A stretch of DNA of 64,000 bases from assembly GCF_027887165.1 (NCBI RefSeq), contig NC_077235.1:51175895-51239894 (forward strand), in the 5' to 3' direction. The DNA comes from Monodelphis domestica. Its lineage: Eukaryota > Chordata > Mammalia > Didelphimorphia > Didelphidae. A model generated the notes under the pieces. It was given only the letters and a program-made list of their open reading frames with translations. It had not been told where the DNA came from and did not search any database. This document shows, in pieces, positions 22,442 to 32,972 of the stretch. A program made the position numbers and the translations under genes. Within the stretch, counting starts at the first letter, position 1; the number at the start of each line of letters is the position of its first letter.

Positions 22442-23500
22442 CCGAATAACCTGTAGGGCTCCGATCTGGCATTATTAGTCAATGCCTGAGATTTATGCAG
22501 TCAGGCGCTAGCTGAGGCTTCTCTAATACTTTTATGTCTCTGGGCAGTCTAAAGACATCTAGCTGCATAGATGTAAAATTGTGAGTTGGTAAAATACAAT
22601 ATTGCACGTCTTTGTTTTTCTATTTTCCTCTGAAAAATGTTGGGGAGCTAGCTCATTTCAAGGCTAACCGCTCCTCCAGCTCCACTTAATACAAAAGTAC
22701 TTTGCAAGGCACAGCCTCTCTCCCCCCACCCACCCTTAGCCCCCGCCCCCCTAGCCCTTATCAGAGGGAAAAAATGGTTTGGGTATTCAGTGAGAGGCAG
22801 AGGATGGGGGTAAGCCGACTTGTGAGTATGTGGTCTCTTCTCGTTTCCCCTCTTTTCTAATCTCTGTTTCTTTTCATTGTATTTTTGATTTTTTCTGGTA
22901 GCTTATATATCTCTCCTTTTCTATCTTTTAGATGCCAGCGATTGTGTTTTAGATGAATATTAGCCTGCGGACAGGTTTGTTTGTGCTTCTTTCTCTTCCT
23001 CCCTCTCCCTTTTATAACGCTAGATTTCTATGCCGGTTATTGTTATTGTGCTAAAACTTTTTTTTTTAGGAAGTGTGGCTTGTTGTATGAACTCTTTGCC
23101 TTGGTTTTTTTTATTAGTTCAAATGTGAGGCTGATAAAAAAATTTTTTAAAGGCTGCAGCTTACCAAGGAAGTGGCTGCTTTATTCCTCGGGGAACAGAC
23201 TCGCGAGTGCCTGGGTAGCCCAAGCTAGGCTCCGTTCGGAAGGTTTTTGCTTATTTTTAAATTGTCTCGCACCCCAGTGAAATAAACCCGAGCTTCAGGG
23301 CTTTGGTTCTGACGCACCGAAACGGTGCACAAAGACTCAAATTGTGTGGCTATGCGTGTGTGCGATGGCAAGAATGCAATGTATCCATATGCCAGGTGTG
23401 AGGAACAGGGGAATTCTTCAGCCGGGCTTTGGAATCCTAAAGGAAAGGAGAGGCTTCGAGAGAGAGCCAGAAAGAGGCAGACTCCCGAATTCCCTCCGAC
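20246..23500. promoter_or_regulatory. Repeat-poor 5' flank of the CpG island, regulatory-type DNA
   Basis: After a short remnant at 20280-20390 (TTGTTGTAAAGATCAAATGC) I recognise no SINE or LINE for about 3 kb. CpG-bearing GT-rich stretch at 21385-21465. Segments such as 21640-21720 and 22450-22640 (GCATTATTAGTCAATGCCTG, GGTAAAATACAATATTGCAC) are AT-balanced, non-repetitive and look like conserved non-coding elements. No exon recognised. Confidence 0.45.
22401..22438 (+). repeat. (AAT)n microsatellite
   Basis: About 12 tandem AAT units, ending in AATAATGAGC. Confidence 0.97.
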
Positions 23501-23603
23501 TGGGCTGGGTACTCGCCTAATTTAGGGGCAGAGCGAAGTGCTGTGAGCAAGGTGAGCTGTGTGTGCCAGGGCTGGGGCAGCTCTGCGCCTGGACTTCCTC
23601 CCT

Positions 23604-23652
23604 CCCTAGCCCTAGCCCTAGCCCTAGCCCTACTAGCCCTAGCCCTAGCCCG
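23604..23652 (+). repeat. (CCCTAG)n hexamer array
   Basis: Seven or eight near-perfect CCCTAG units, with one 3-base (TAC) interruption near 23631. It differs from the vertebrate telomere repeat CCCTAA at the last base only. Confidence 0.95.
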
Positions 23653-23937
23653 GCAAAAGGACAGGCGGGCGCTGCGGGCTGCTATGTGTGCAGCCAAAGG
23701 AGCCAGCGTACCTATTTTGGGGGTTGCGCACCTTCCCTGTTGCCGTCCCCCCCCCCTCCCCCGGCCTTTTCCTGGCTCTAGGGAGTTTTGTTTTTTTTTT
23801 TTTTTAAATAAAGACGGCGCATTTCTTTATCGCATTTATTAACCGATCAGCTCGGGAAGGCAGCAGCTGCCGCTGCACACTGCCCGCACCCCCACCCCCA
23901 ACTCCTTTGCTGGTTTGAGCAAAGCCAAGCCGTCCGA

Positions 23938-24010
23938 GCCGGGTTGGGCTGGGCTGGGCTGGGCCAGGCCGGGCCGGGTCGGGCCAGCCGGGCTCGGCTC
24001 CGGGCTGGTG
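23938..24010 (+). repeat. (GGGCT/GGGCC)n pentamer array
   Basis: Impure GGGCT units (GGGTTGGGCTGGGCTGGGCT) grade into GGGCC units. The G-runs are regularly spaced, so a G-quadruplex on the plus strand is plausible. A second array of the same motif lies at 27385-27422. Confidence 0.9.
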
Positions 24011-24174
24011 GGGCTGCGCTGATCACCGAGCCTCCACCTCCCCCTACCGGCGCCGAGCCCCCCAGGTCCTGGTGGTGTGTAGTGGGGAGCGCCCCTGGGT
24101 GTGGGTCTCTGAGTGTGTGAGTGTGTTTTTCCTTCCTCTCCCGTGTATTTGTTTGTGTTAATTGGTTTGTTGAC

Positions 24175-24184
24175 TCACCTTAGA
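24175..24184 (-). other. Candidate minus-strand splice donor AAG|GTGAGT
   Basis: Read on the minus strand the sequence is CTCTAAGGTGAGTCA. It matches the mammalian donor consensus (MAG|GTRAGT) at every position, with the exon edge at about 24179. If used, an exon would run leftward out of the CpG island. No open frame supports coding content. Confidence 0.35.
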
Positions 24185-24742
24185 GTATTGATAGATGCAT
24201 TTAGCTAGAGAGGAGTGAGGCTTTCGCCTGGGTTGCTATGGCAGCAGCCAGCCCCAGCTCCAAGCATGTGCGACATAGATCTTGGAAGCTATTAGGTGCA
24301 CTCAGGCTGGACTGAACCAAGTCGGCCGGGGAGGGGGGGGGCCGCTAGTGAGGAGGGGGAGTGCTCTGCGGAGTCGGGGGGCTCCTGGCGGGGCCCAGTG
24401 ACCCGCCCCGGAATCCAGGAGCCCACCGCGAGCCCGAGGCTGCTGTTGCCAGGGCGGGCGCGGCGGCGCGCGACAGCGGCGGCGGCGGCGGCAACGGCGG
24501 CGCGGCGGCGGCGGAGTCTTCTCTGCAGCGGCGGAGTCCTGGAGGCGCGGAGGCGCGGGTGGCGCGCGGCGGTGGCGGAGGCGCGCGGGCGGCGGCAGCG
24601 GGCGCGGGGCTCGCTCTCGACTTGACAATTTATCCCCCAGAGCTGCATACTTGGAGCTGGCTTGCACGTCCCAGTCATGAAGTTCTGGAGGTGGGGCGGG
24701 CTTTAATTTGCTCCTATCTAATGATTTCTGAAGCCGGGCTTT

Positions 24743-24753
24743 AAAATGGCGGC
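24743..24753 (+). promoter_or_regulatory. YY1-type binding site AAAATGGCGGC
   Basis: Exact match to the extended YY1 consensus (AANATGGCGGC), found within a few tens of bases of the start of many CpG-island genes. Just upstream, 24690-24700 carries a GGGGCGGG GC box. The position is consistent with a transcription start near 24.70-24.75 kb. Confidence 0.6.
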
Positions 24754-24835
24754 ATCCGTCCTGCACCCCTGCTAAAGCCTCCCCCAGCACTTGGGCGACT
24801 TTGCTTAGTGCTGCTTTTGCTTCTGCAGCTAACAT

Positions 24836-24940
24836 ATGGCATGTGCTGCTGCTGCTGCTGCTGCTACTGCCGCTGCTGCCGCTGCTGCCACCGCCGCTGC
24901 TGCTGCTGCTACTGCTGCAGCTGAGAGCTGGGCCCCATAG
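24836..24940 (+). CDS. Small upstream ORF encoding a poly-alanine peptide (34 aa), in the 5' leader
   Basis: ATG at 24836 opens Met-Ala-Cys followed by an alanine tract (GCT/GCC codons) broken by four Thr residues, then Glu-Ser-Trp-Ala-Pro and TAG at 24938-24940. It ends 44 bases before the splice donor. The start context is middling (C at -3, G at +4). Nothing beyond the triplet repeat suggests a functional peptide; if the leader is transcribed its most likely effect is on translation of a downstream start. The same run reads as Leu or Cys on other plus frames and as Ser/Gln/Ala on the minus strand, so strand and frame are uncertain. Confidence 0.25.
   Translation: MACAAAAAAATAAAAAAATAAAAAATAAAESWAP
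24845..24919 (+). repeat. Interrupted (CTG/CCG)n triplet run
   Basis: About 25 consecutive triplets of GCT type with GCC, ACT and ACC interruptions (pure run of seven GCT at 24845-24865). On the minus strand this is a CAG/CGG run. Interrupted arrays of this kind are usually stable in length. Confidence 0.95.
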
Positions 24941-25040
24941 TAGCCGAGCCAGCCGCCGCTGCTCCTCCCGACCATCAGTGGAAGGTAAGGCGCGATCGGA
25001 CTTTTCTTTTGGGGAGCTAAGTTCTTGAGGAGGTGTCCCC

Positions 25041-28000
25041 CCAAGCCGCCTCAAGCGTCAGAGGGAGCTCCCTCAAACCCAGAACAATCAGAGTAACCTT
25101 AATAATATAGCCAAGCCCTCTTTGCCAGCCGAAGAGAGGTACCTTTTGACGAGGTGAGATATTTGACGGCTCTTTACATTATTTTTTCCCTTTCTCTTTG
25201 GGGTTTTTTTTTTTGGCCAAAATGCCTACAAGGGGGCTTACTGCTTGGCATTGTAGTCGGAAATCATTTGCGCAACTGGACATTTTAAAAAATACTCTTC
25301 CCCCCCTCCCCATTTTTTTGGGGAAAACGCAGTGCTGTAAACTGTAAACGGCTTCCTCGCCAACGCTCTCCCTCTGCGCTCCGGCTCAGCAAACGGGGCA
25401 AGGCTTTCCTCCCTTTTTTTTTTTTTTTATACTACGGGGACATGGAAAGAATGACGCTTTTAGATTCTGAGGGATGTTCTGAAGGCGATGGGGGGGGGGG
25501 TTCCCATTTTCCGAGCAAAGAAAGAAAGAAAGACCGCCTGCAGCAAACGAGTAGTGAAAGTTTGGTTTGTGCATTATTTGATTGCGTCTCTCAAGAAAGG
25601 GGGGGGGGGGGGTGCGGCGAACCTACTGGGTGGATTTGGGGCTCTTGCGCCTGGCTTAGGGGACACAGCTCGGTGCCCTTTTTGTGGCGTTCATTCTTGT
25701 CTGCCTTTTCTTAGGGAAGTGCTTCTTTGTGGGTGAACTTTCCCTTCAATTTGAGGATCCGGGACTCGCTGCAGATTACACGCATAGCTCCACAGCCAAC
25801 AGGACTGCAATCGCAGTCAAAACATTTCTCTTCCTTTCATTTGCAAAGGGTTGTTCAATTTTGTCTGTGGGCTGAATCCATTCCCACCCCCACCCCCACT
25901 CCCACCCCGTCCCCCCGGCTTTCAGAACCAATTTCGAAGACTTGGGAAAAGGGACAGTTGGTTGCTTTACATACAAATGCTAGTGATGAAACACTGGGCT
26001 CGGCGGCGGCTGTCTTTGCGGGCTAAAATCGGTCCCTCTCGAGGTCTTAGCTGTGTACAGCTCTCCTAATTCGACCGATTTAAACCAAGAAGTTACTTTA
26101 AAAAACAACAACCTCCAAATGACCATCCTCTCATTTGGGGGGGTTTCTTTTGCCCCCTCCCCCTCCCCATCCCGAGCCCAAGCCCCGCTAACCAGTCTTT
26201 TTGCCTGTGGGCTGGCTTTTCCGTTCCCATTTCTGGCTACTCGTACCTCTCCCCAAGCAATAGAAACTACTTGACAGACTTCCATAGCATAATAGTTACC
26301 AAGAGAGTGAGAGGGGTGAAGAGAGGAAGCCAAAAGATTTTTCTGTACATCTCCTAGGGCATGCGCACTTATTCAGCCTTGCCACCGCACTGTAGTCTGC
26401 CTAGAAACAAAGAAACAGAGCCCAGTTAAAGTGGTGTTTACTATCTACTGTTTTGCTCTAGTCATTGTTAATTGAGCCAGCTAGCCTGAGGGGCTTCTTG
26501 CCTCCCCCAGGAGGGGCAAAATGATGCCGGGGCTGGGGCTGGGGGGCAGGTAGATGCTACTAAAGAACGAGTCCAGCCGGGCGAGGCAGTAACTTCTCCC
26601 CTTTTGCCCAGGCACACACTTCGATCCCAGGTCTCCATCGGTTCTGCCTTCCCATAGGTTTTCCTTGCTGAATCATTGCAGACCTCTGCGCATCAGACCT
26701 CTTAAATTACAGGCACGGGTGTCAGATTTGACATATGCCGCAATAGTGCTCAGCCTGCTAGCACATCGTGGCCAAACTAGCCTAATAGGAAACGTTGGGG
26801 GAGAAAAGCGGGACCCATAGAAGAGCTTTGGGCTCTTATGGCAACATTAGTTGCTTGTTGGAAAGATCTTTGGAAAGAGAGAATAAAGGAGGCCAGCGGG
26901 TAATACTTGTAGCAGCCGAGTCCCCCACGTCACTTCTGCCTGCGTTGTTGGGCAGTTCTGATGATCCCCAAAGTGAATAGGAAACAGTGCCTTTTTCTCC
27001 TGATTTGTCTGGCCACAGCTCTAGGAATTCCATAAGCTGCAGTGGCTAGAGGAGGGGAGAAACTGCAGTTTTAGGGGAGAGGGTGTCAGATTGGTACATT
27101 GGCAGATGACTAGGGGGCTCACTGGGGACCGAGTGCCTCGAGCTGGGGCCATCGGGGTTCTCCCCAGGCCCCTGGGCTCCAGCAGAAAGTACCTTCGCGA
27201 TTTAGGCAAGAACTTGACATTTAAACCGTGTATGTTTCACTTCATTGTCTGGATTCCTTTGGACTTGTAATTCAGCCTGGTGACCGGTAGGCTCGCGTTA
27301 TCCACCCTGCCTGCTTCTCAATATGAAAAAGTAATCAAAGCATCTTAGGAAGAAGGGGATGTGGTTTGAAATGTTTGTATGGCGTTGGGCTGGGCTGGGC
27401 TGGGCTGGGCCAGGCCAGGCCAGAGGACACTGCACCGTTCTGGTGACCAGCAGCCATTGTGGCTGCTGCTGTGACAGTGTGTACTCTTTACAGGTAGTAT
27501 CTGTCTTTTCCAGGTAGTCTGATGGCGATGCAGATTTTAGTTTGCATTCTAGCCTGGCCCACCTGCCAGGACAAGAATTTAAAGGCAGAACAAGGTGGTG
27601 GCTTTTTTTTTCTCTTTCAGGTTTGAAAGAAATGGTGGGATAGGATTAGAAACATTGGGATTTAGGGCATATCAAGCAAGAATAAATTGCCATACATGTT
27701 CGACATGTAATTTGATCTTGTAATTAGAGTGAGGTAATAGTCTCTGGCTTGTTAAAACTATCACATGTCAGTGGGGGCTCACAAGTCTATGTAGCCCTGC
27801 CTCGCTTGGGGTGGTGGGATACCTGCAACAATGTTGTTAAGTTCTTTATATAACTGAACAGATGAATTTCTCTCTCCTCCTCCCCCAACCCATTCAGAGC
27901 CTACTGCTCCTGCTGTATGGCTCTTTAGGGCAAGGGAAAAAGATCACAAAGCTCAGAATTGTTCCCCATCACTTTGGGGGTATTGGGGGTGTGTGAGAGT

Positions 28001-28800
28001 TGTTTCTTATAAGTATAATATAGCTATGGCTTATTGAAAAATAAAAATAGAACTGTGCCTCAGTCAGCTTCAGTGGCAGGCATAGTGACTATTTTCCAAG
28101 GAAAGAAAATATACTATTTGATGGGGGAGGGGGAGTAATTTTATCTGCAGTTAAAAAAAATCATGCCCAATGAGGATGCCATTAGGTATGTGCCAGGGTG
28201 TACTTTTAGATTGGAAAGGACACATAGACTGGCGTGGCACCCTTCCTTTCCCTAAAATGGCTAGGATACTGTCCAGAGATTCCAGTGCCCCATGTGAACG
28301 ACAGCCAGGGAGCTTTCGGATTAGTGAGTATCAATTACTTTATCAGGTGTTAATGACTTTGCCTAAAGAAAAGTTCTTTTTTAGGTCATTCCAGCTACCA
28401 GTAAAGAGCTCTAATAAATCTGCCACTTAGTCCTGCTTGGTATTAAATTGATGACTGTGGTTTTAAAAAAACTGATGGGGAACAATCATACAGTCAGGGA
28501 AGAGCTTGTAATCACTTTTATTGGAAAGAGAGAAGCTGAGCGGGGAAAGGTCAAGGTTGCCGCCTAGCCAACTGAACAGGACAGCATTGCCATGGCCCCT
28601 CCTTCGCCCCCCCCCCCCCCAGCCCATCCCCTAGAAGACTCCAGCTTCTTGGCTGCTCTTTTAGTAGATTCTCTCCCGGTCTCCTACTGGCATGTTTAAC
28701 AGGTGTGAGGAAACTGAGGCATAGGGAGGGGCCCTGGTTTCTCAAGCCAGGGAGTAATCCTGAAGGAGGAATAATAATCCCAGCAGTGACGGTGATCCTA
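25041..28800. promoter_or_regulatory. Putative intron 1, repeat-poor, GC-rich at its start
   Basis: No LINE or SINE recognised, apart from a tiny MIR-like phrase near 28705 (GTGAGGAAACTGAGGCATAG). Homopolymer G-runs (25488-25499, 25599-25612) and C-rich runs (25880-25915, 28607-28620) offer G-quadruplex-forming stretches. An inverted repeat CAGCAGCCA-TTG-TGGCTGCTG sits at 27448-27468. Several segments (26430-26480, 27225-27290, 28300-28400) are AT-balanced and look like conserved non-coding DNA. No second exon recognised. Confidence 0.4.
27385..27423 (+). repeat. (GGGCT)n pentamer array, second copy
   Basis: GTTGGGCTGGGCTGGGCT continuing into GGGCCAGGCCAGGCCAG. Same motif and same GGGCT-to-GGCC grading as the array at 23938-24010, in a different place within the putative gene. 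Confidence 0.9.
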
Positions 28801-29329
28801 GAAGAACCGTCTTTCGTACTGCGTTTCTTCTGCTAGGGCGAGTGAGCTCATGAATCCTCCTGGCTGCTTTAAAGGAGCGCTGCCGGAGATGCAGAGTTGA
28901 TGAACTCTGCTCGTTAAAATGTTATGGCCTGCCCCGGGAACCACTTCTGTCAGCGGGTAAGTTGACTCCGGGGTAGAAACTCCCGGAGCCCAGTGTGGAG
29001 CGTGCCTCCCCTCAGAGAAGCTCCCAGGGACTAGGCGTTCGGAGGGTGCACCAAGAGCAAGCTGCCACTGCCCGAGACTGGCGGCTCCGAAATGGAGCAG
29101 GCTAGCTAGCTGGAGGCTATTTGCTACTCTCTGACCACGGCAACGCGGAAAATAGGCCGATTTCCTTCCCCTGCTCCCCACCCGCAAAATGCAGTCACTC
29201 CAGCGGGTTCAGTTCCCTCCATCAACTTTCTTCCTGACATGGGTCCACTTGGGAGCATAGTCCCGCAGGGCGGATGAACATCATCTGCATTTTAGGGGCC
29301 CAAGAAAGTGAATCACAAAAGGGAGAGGA
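28801..29329. other. Unassigned, GC-moderate unique sequence
   Basis: Includes CpG-bearing segments (28860-29160) but no exon I can defend. The minus-strand frame at 28798-29187 has no domain. Confidence 0.4.
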
Positions 29330-29339
29330 GACTGCAGTT

Positions 29340-29910
29340 GCGAGGGAATCCAGGGCCGAATTCCAACTGGTGCCCCCTCCGCCGCCCCAATATTTCCACT
29401 GGTACCCCTCCGTATTTCCACAGCAGAGAGAAATCTCAGCCGATGCCCCTCCCACTTCGACTGCAGACAGTACTTCCAACTGATGCCCCCTTTTCCACTG
29501 CAGATAAGAATCCCCACTGATGCCCCCCAACTTCCCACTGCAGGCAAGAATCTCGCTCAACCAGCGCTCCTCACGCTCCCCCTGCAAACACAATTCCCAG
29601 CTGGTTCCTCTTCCCTCCCCCCCAAATCCCACTGCAGGCAAAAAACCCAAGTTGATGCCTCCTTCCCCCCACACTTCTACTGCATCCAAGAGCCTCATCT
29701 GCTAAACCCTCCCACTGCAGATAAACCCTAGCTAGGCCCCCTCTCCCCAATACTCCCACTGCAGACAGACACCAACCCGAGCTACCTCCCCCACCCATTC
29801 ACTGCAGACATGAATCCCAGCTGGTGATCCCCCTACTCCGACTACAGACACAAACCCCATATGGTATCCCCCCACTCCCACCAAAGAGGTGAACCCTAGC
29901 TAGATGTGCA
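29340..29910 (+). repeat. Degenerate minisatellite, left arm (unit about 33-50 bp)
   Basis: About a dozen diverged units share the order CCCACTGCAGACA, then AGAATCCCAGCTGATG-like text, then CCCCCTCC. CACTGCAG-type anchors occur at about 29458, 29493, 29538, 29631, 29715, 29757 and 29801. The unit length varies. Open frames on both strands here are repeat-derived. Confidence 0.85.
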
Positions 29911-29924
29911 CGTGTGCGCGCACA

Positions 29925-32900
29925 CACACATCCTCTCTCTGTCTCTCACTCCCTTTTTCTCCCTATATTTTTCTCTCTCCCTATTTCTCTTTCTCCCTCT
30001 CTCTTTCTTCCCTCTCCTTATTTATATTTCCCTTTCTCTCTCTTCCTCTCTCTTTATTTCTCTCCCTTTTTCTTTCTTTCTCTTTCTTCCTCTCTCTTTT
30101 TCTCTCCCTTTTTTCTCTCTTTCTTTTTCTCCCTCTCTTTCTCTCCCTCCCTCCCTCTCTTTATTTCTTTCTCCCTTTTCTCTCTCCCTCTCTTTCTTTC
30201 TCCCCTTTCTCTTTCTCCCTCTCTCCCTTTTTCTCCTTTCTTTATTTCTCTCGCCCTTTCTCTCTTCCCCTCTCTATTTATCTTCCTATCTCTTTCACTC
30301 TCTTTCTCCCCCTCTCTACTTCTCTCTCCCCCTTTTCTCTCTCTCTCTCCCTCTCTATTTCTCTTTCCCTTTCTCTCTCTCCCTCTCTTTCTCTCTCTTT
30401 TCTTTCTTTCTCTCCCTCTCTCTTTCTCCCATTCTCTCTCTCTCTCCCTTTTTCTCCCTCTCTCCCTTTTTCTCTCTCCCTCTCTCCCTCCCTTTTCTCT
30501 CACCCTATCTCTTTTTCTTCTCTCTCTCTTTATTTCTCTTTCCCTTTCTTGCTCTCTTCCTCTCTCTTTATTTCTCTCCCCTTTTTCTTTCTCCCTCTTT
30601 TTCTCTCCCTCCCTCTCTTTATTTCTCTTTTTCCCTTTTCTCTCTCCCTCTCTCTTTCTTTCTCCCCATTCTCTCTTTCTCCCTCTCCCTTTGTTTTCTC
30701 TCTTTCCCCTTTTCTCATTCTTTCTTTATTTCTCACCCTCTCTCTCTTCCTATCTCTTTCACTCTGTTTCTCCCCCTCTCTATTTCTCTCTCCCCCTTTT
30801 CTCTCTTTCTCTCCCTCCCTCCCTCCCTCTCTTTATTTCTTTCTCCCTTTTTCTCTCTCCCTCTCTTTCTCCCCTTTCTCTTTCTCCCTCTCTCCCTTTT
30901 TCTCCTCTCTTTATTTCTCTCGCCCTTTCTCTCTTCCCCTCTCTATTTATCTTCCTATCTCTTTCACTCTCTTTCTCCCCCTCTCTACTTCTCTCTCCCC
31001 CTTTTCTCTCTCTCTCTCTCTCCCTCTCTATTTCTCTCTCTCTATTTCTCTTTCCCTTTCTCTCCCTCTCTATTTCTCTCTCTTTTCTTTCTTTCTCTCC
31101 CTCTCTCTTTCTCCCATTCTCTCTCTCTCCCTTTTTCTCCCTCTCTCCCTTTTTCTCTCTCCCTCTCTCCCTCCCTTTTCTCTCACCCTATCTCTTTTTC
31201 TTCTCTCTCTCTTTATTTCTCTTTCCCTTTCTTGCTCTCTTCCTCTCTCTTTATTTCTCTCCCCTTTTTCTTTCTCCCTCTTTTTCTCTCCCTCCCTCTC
31301 TTTATTTCTTTCTCCCTTTTCTCTCTCCCTCTCTCTTTCTTTCTCCCCATTCTCTCTTTCTCCCTCTCCCTTTGTTTTCTCTCTTTCCCCTTTTCTCCTT
31401 CTCTCTTTATTTCTCACCCTCTCTCTCTTCCCCTCTCTATTTATCTTCCTATCTCTTTCACTCTGTTTCTCCTCCTCTCTATTTCTCTCCCCCTTTTCTC
31501 TCTTTCTATCTCTCCCTCTCTATTTCTCTCTCCCTCTTTCTTTCTTTCTCTTTCTCTCTCTTCTTTTTCTCTCTTTCTCTTTCTTTCTCTCCCTCTCTCT
31601 CCTGTTCTCTCTTTTTTTTCTCTCCCTTTTTCTCTCTCCCTCTCTCTCCCTTTTCTCTCACCCTATCTCTCTTTCTTCCCCCCTCTTTATTTCTCTTTCC
31701 CTTTCTCGCTCTTTCTCCCTCTCTTTATTTCTCTCTTTTCTTTCTTTCTTTCTCCCTCTCCCTTTTTCTCTCTCTTTTTTCTCTCTGCCTCCCTCTATTT
31801 ATTTCTCTCTCCTTTTTTCTCTCTCTCTTTTTTCTTTCTATCCCTTTTCTTTCTCCTCTCTTTTCTCTCCCCTTTTCTCTCATTCTCTTCTCCCTCTCTA
31901 CCTCCCTTTTCTCTCACCCTATCTCTTTTTCTTCTCTCTCTCTTTATTTCTCTTTCCCTTTCTTGCTCTCTTCCTCTCTCTTTATTTCTCTCCCCTTTTT
32001 CTTTCTTTCTCTTTCTCCCTCTCTCTTTCTCTCTTCCTTTCTCTCCCTCTTTTTCTCTCCCTCCCTCTCTCTTTATTTCTTTCTCCCTTTTCTCTCTCCC
32101 CTCTCTTTTTCTTTCTCCCCATTCTCTCTTTCTCCCTCTCCCTTTGTTTTCTCTCTCTCCCCTTTTCTCCTTCTCTCTTTATTTCTCACCCTGTCTCTCT
32201 TCCCCTCTCTCTTTATTTATCTTCCTATCACTTTCACTCTGTTTCTCTTTTTCTCCCTCTCTTTCTCTTTTTCTCTCTCTCCCTCTCTCTTTATTTCTCT
32301 CCCCTTTTCTCTCTCTTTCTCCCTCTCTCCCTTTTTCTCTCTCCCTTTTCTCTCTCTCCCTTTCTCTTACTTTCCCTTTTTCTCTCTCCCTCTCTCTCTT
32401 TCTCTCTCCCTCTCCCTTTTTCTCTCCCTCTCTCTTTGTTTCTCTCTTTCTCCCTCTCTCTTTCTTTCTCTCTCTCTCTTTCTCCGTCTCTATTTTTCTC
32501 TCTTTATTTCTCTCTCCCCCTTTTCTCTCCTTATTTCTCTCTCTCCCTCTTTCTTTCTTTCTCTTTCTCCCTCTTCTTTTTCTCTCTTTCTCTCCTTTAT
32601 CTTTCTTTCTCTCCCTCTCTCTCCTGTTCTCTCTCTTTTTTCTCTCCCTTTTTCTCTCTCCCTCTGTCTCACCTTATCTCTCTTTCTTCCCCCTCTCTTT
32701 ATTTCTCTTTCCCTTTCTCGCTCTCTTTATTTCTCTCTCTTTTTCTTTCTTTCTCCCTCTCCCTTTTTCTCTCTTTCTTTTTTCTCTCTGCCTCCCTCTA
32801 TTTATTTCTCTCTCTCCTTTTCTCTCTCGCTCTTTTTTCTTTCTATCCCTTCTTTCTCCTCTCTTTTCTCTCCCTTTTTCTCTCATTCTCTTTCTCCCTC

Positions 32901-32940
32901 TCTCCCTTTTCTCTCTCTCCCTATCTCTACATCTCTCTTC

Positions 32941-32972
<32 letters not shown>

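Larger units (their letters stand above)
24640..24984 (+). other. Candidate non-coding first exon ending at a strong splice donor
   Basis: The right edge is set by GAAG|GTAAGG (exon ends 24984; GT at 24985-24986), which fits the mammalian donor consensus well. The left edge is not visible. I place it near or downstream of the GC box and YY1-type box because those elements usually sit at transcription starts. There is no long ATG-led frame of the coding type across it, only a poly-alanine upstream ORF (24836-24940) that ends inside the exon, so it is best read as 5' untranslated. The next exon is not visible within the window, which would mean a first intron of more than 39 kb if the gene runs on the plus strand. 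The alternative is that the minus strand is transcribed and this is promoter sequence. I recognise no gene family. Confidence 0.35.
23500..25040. promoter_or_regulatory. CpG island, probable promoter of an unidentified gene
   Basis: GC content and CpG density rise sharply, peaking at about 24380-24610 where GGC/GCG runs predominate, against a CpG-poor background elsewhere in the window. It includes (CCCTAG)n, (GGGCT)n and CTG-type runs, GC-box-like GGGGCGGG motifs (24692), a YY1-type box (24743) and splice donors pointing outward on both strands. This combination is usual for the start of a regulatory gene. I cannot name the gene. Which strand is transcribed, or whether both are, is open. Confidence 0.75.

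Noticed and set aside
23604..23652. True interstitial telomere repeat
   Set aside because: Units are CCCTAG, not CCCTAA; no TTAGGG found.
24302..25054. 250-codon minus-strand frame with poly-Ser in the CpG island
   Set aside because: GC-rich islands lack stop codons by chance. Poly-Ser comes from the triplet run, the frame has no domain, and the minus-strand donor near 24178 lies beyond its end. Not excluded absolutely, but unsupported.
29340..29910. CRISPR-like array
   Set aside because: Units are degenerate, variable in length, without uniform repeat/spacer alternation, and the genome is mammalian.
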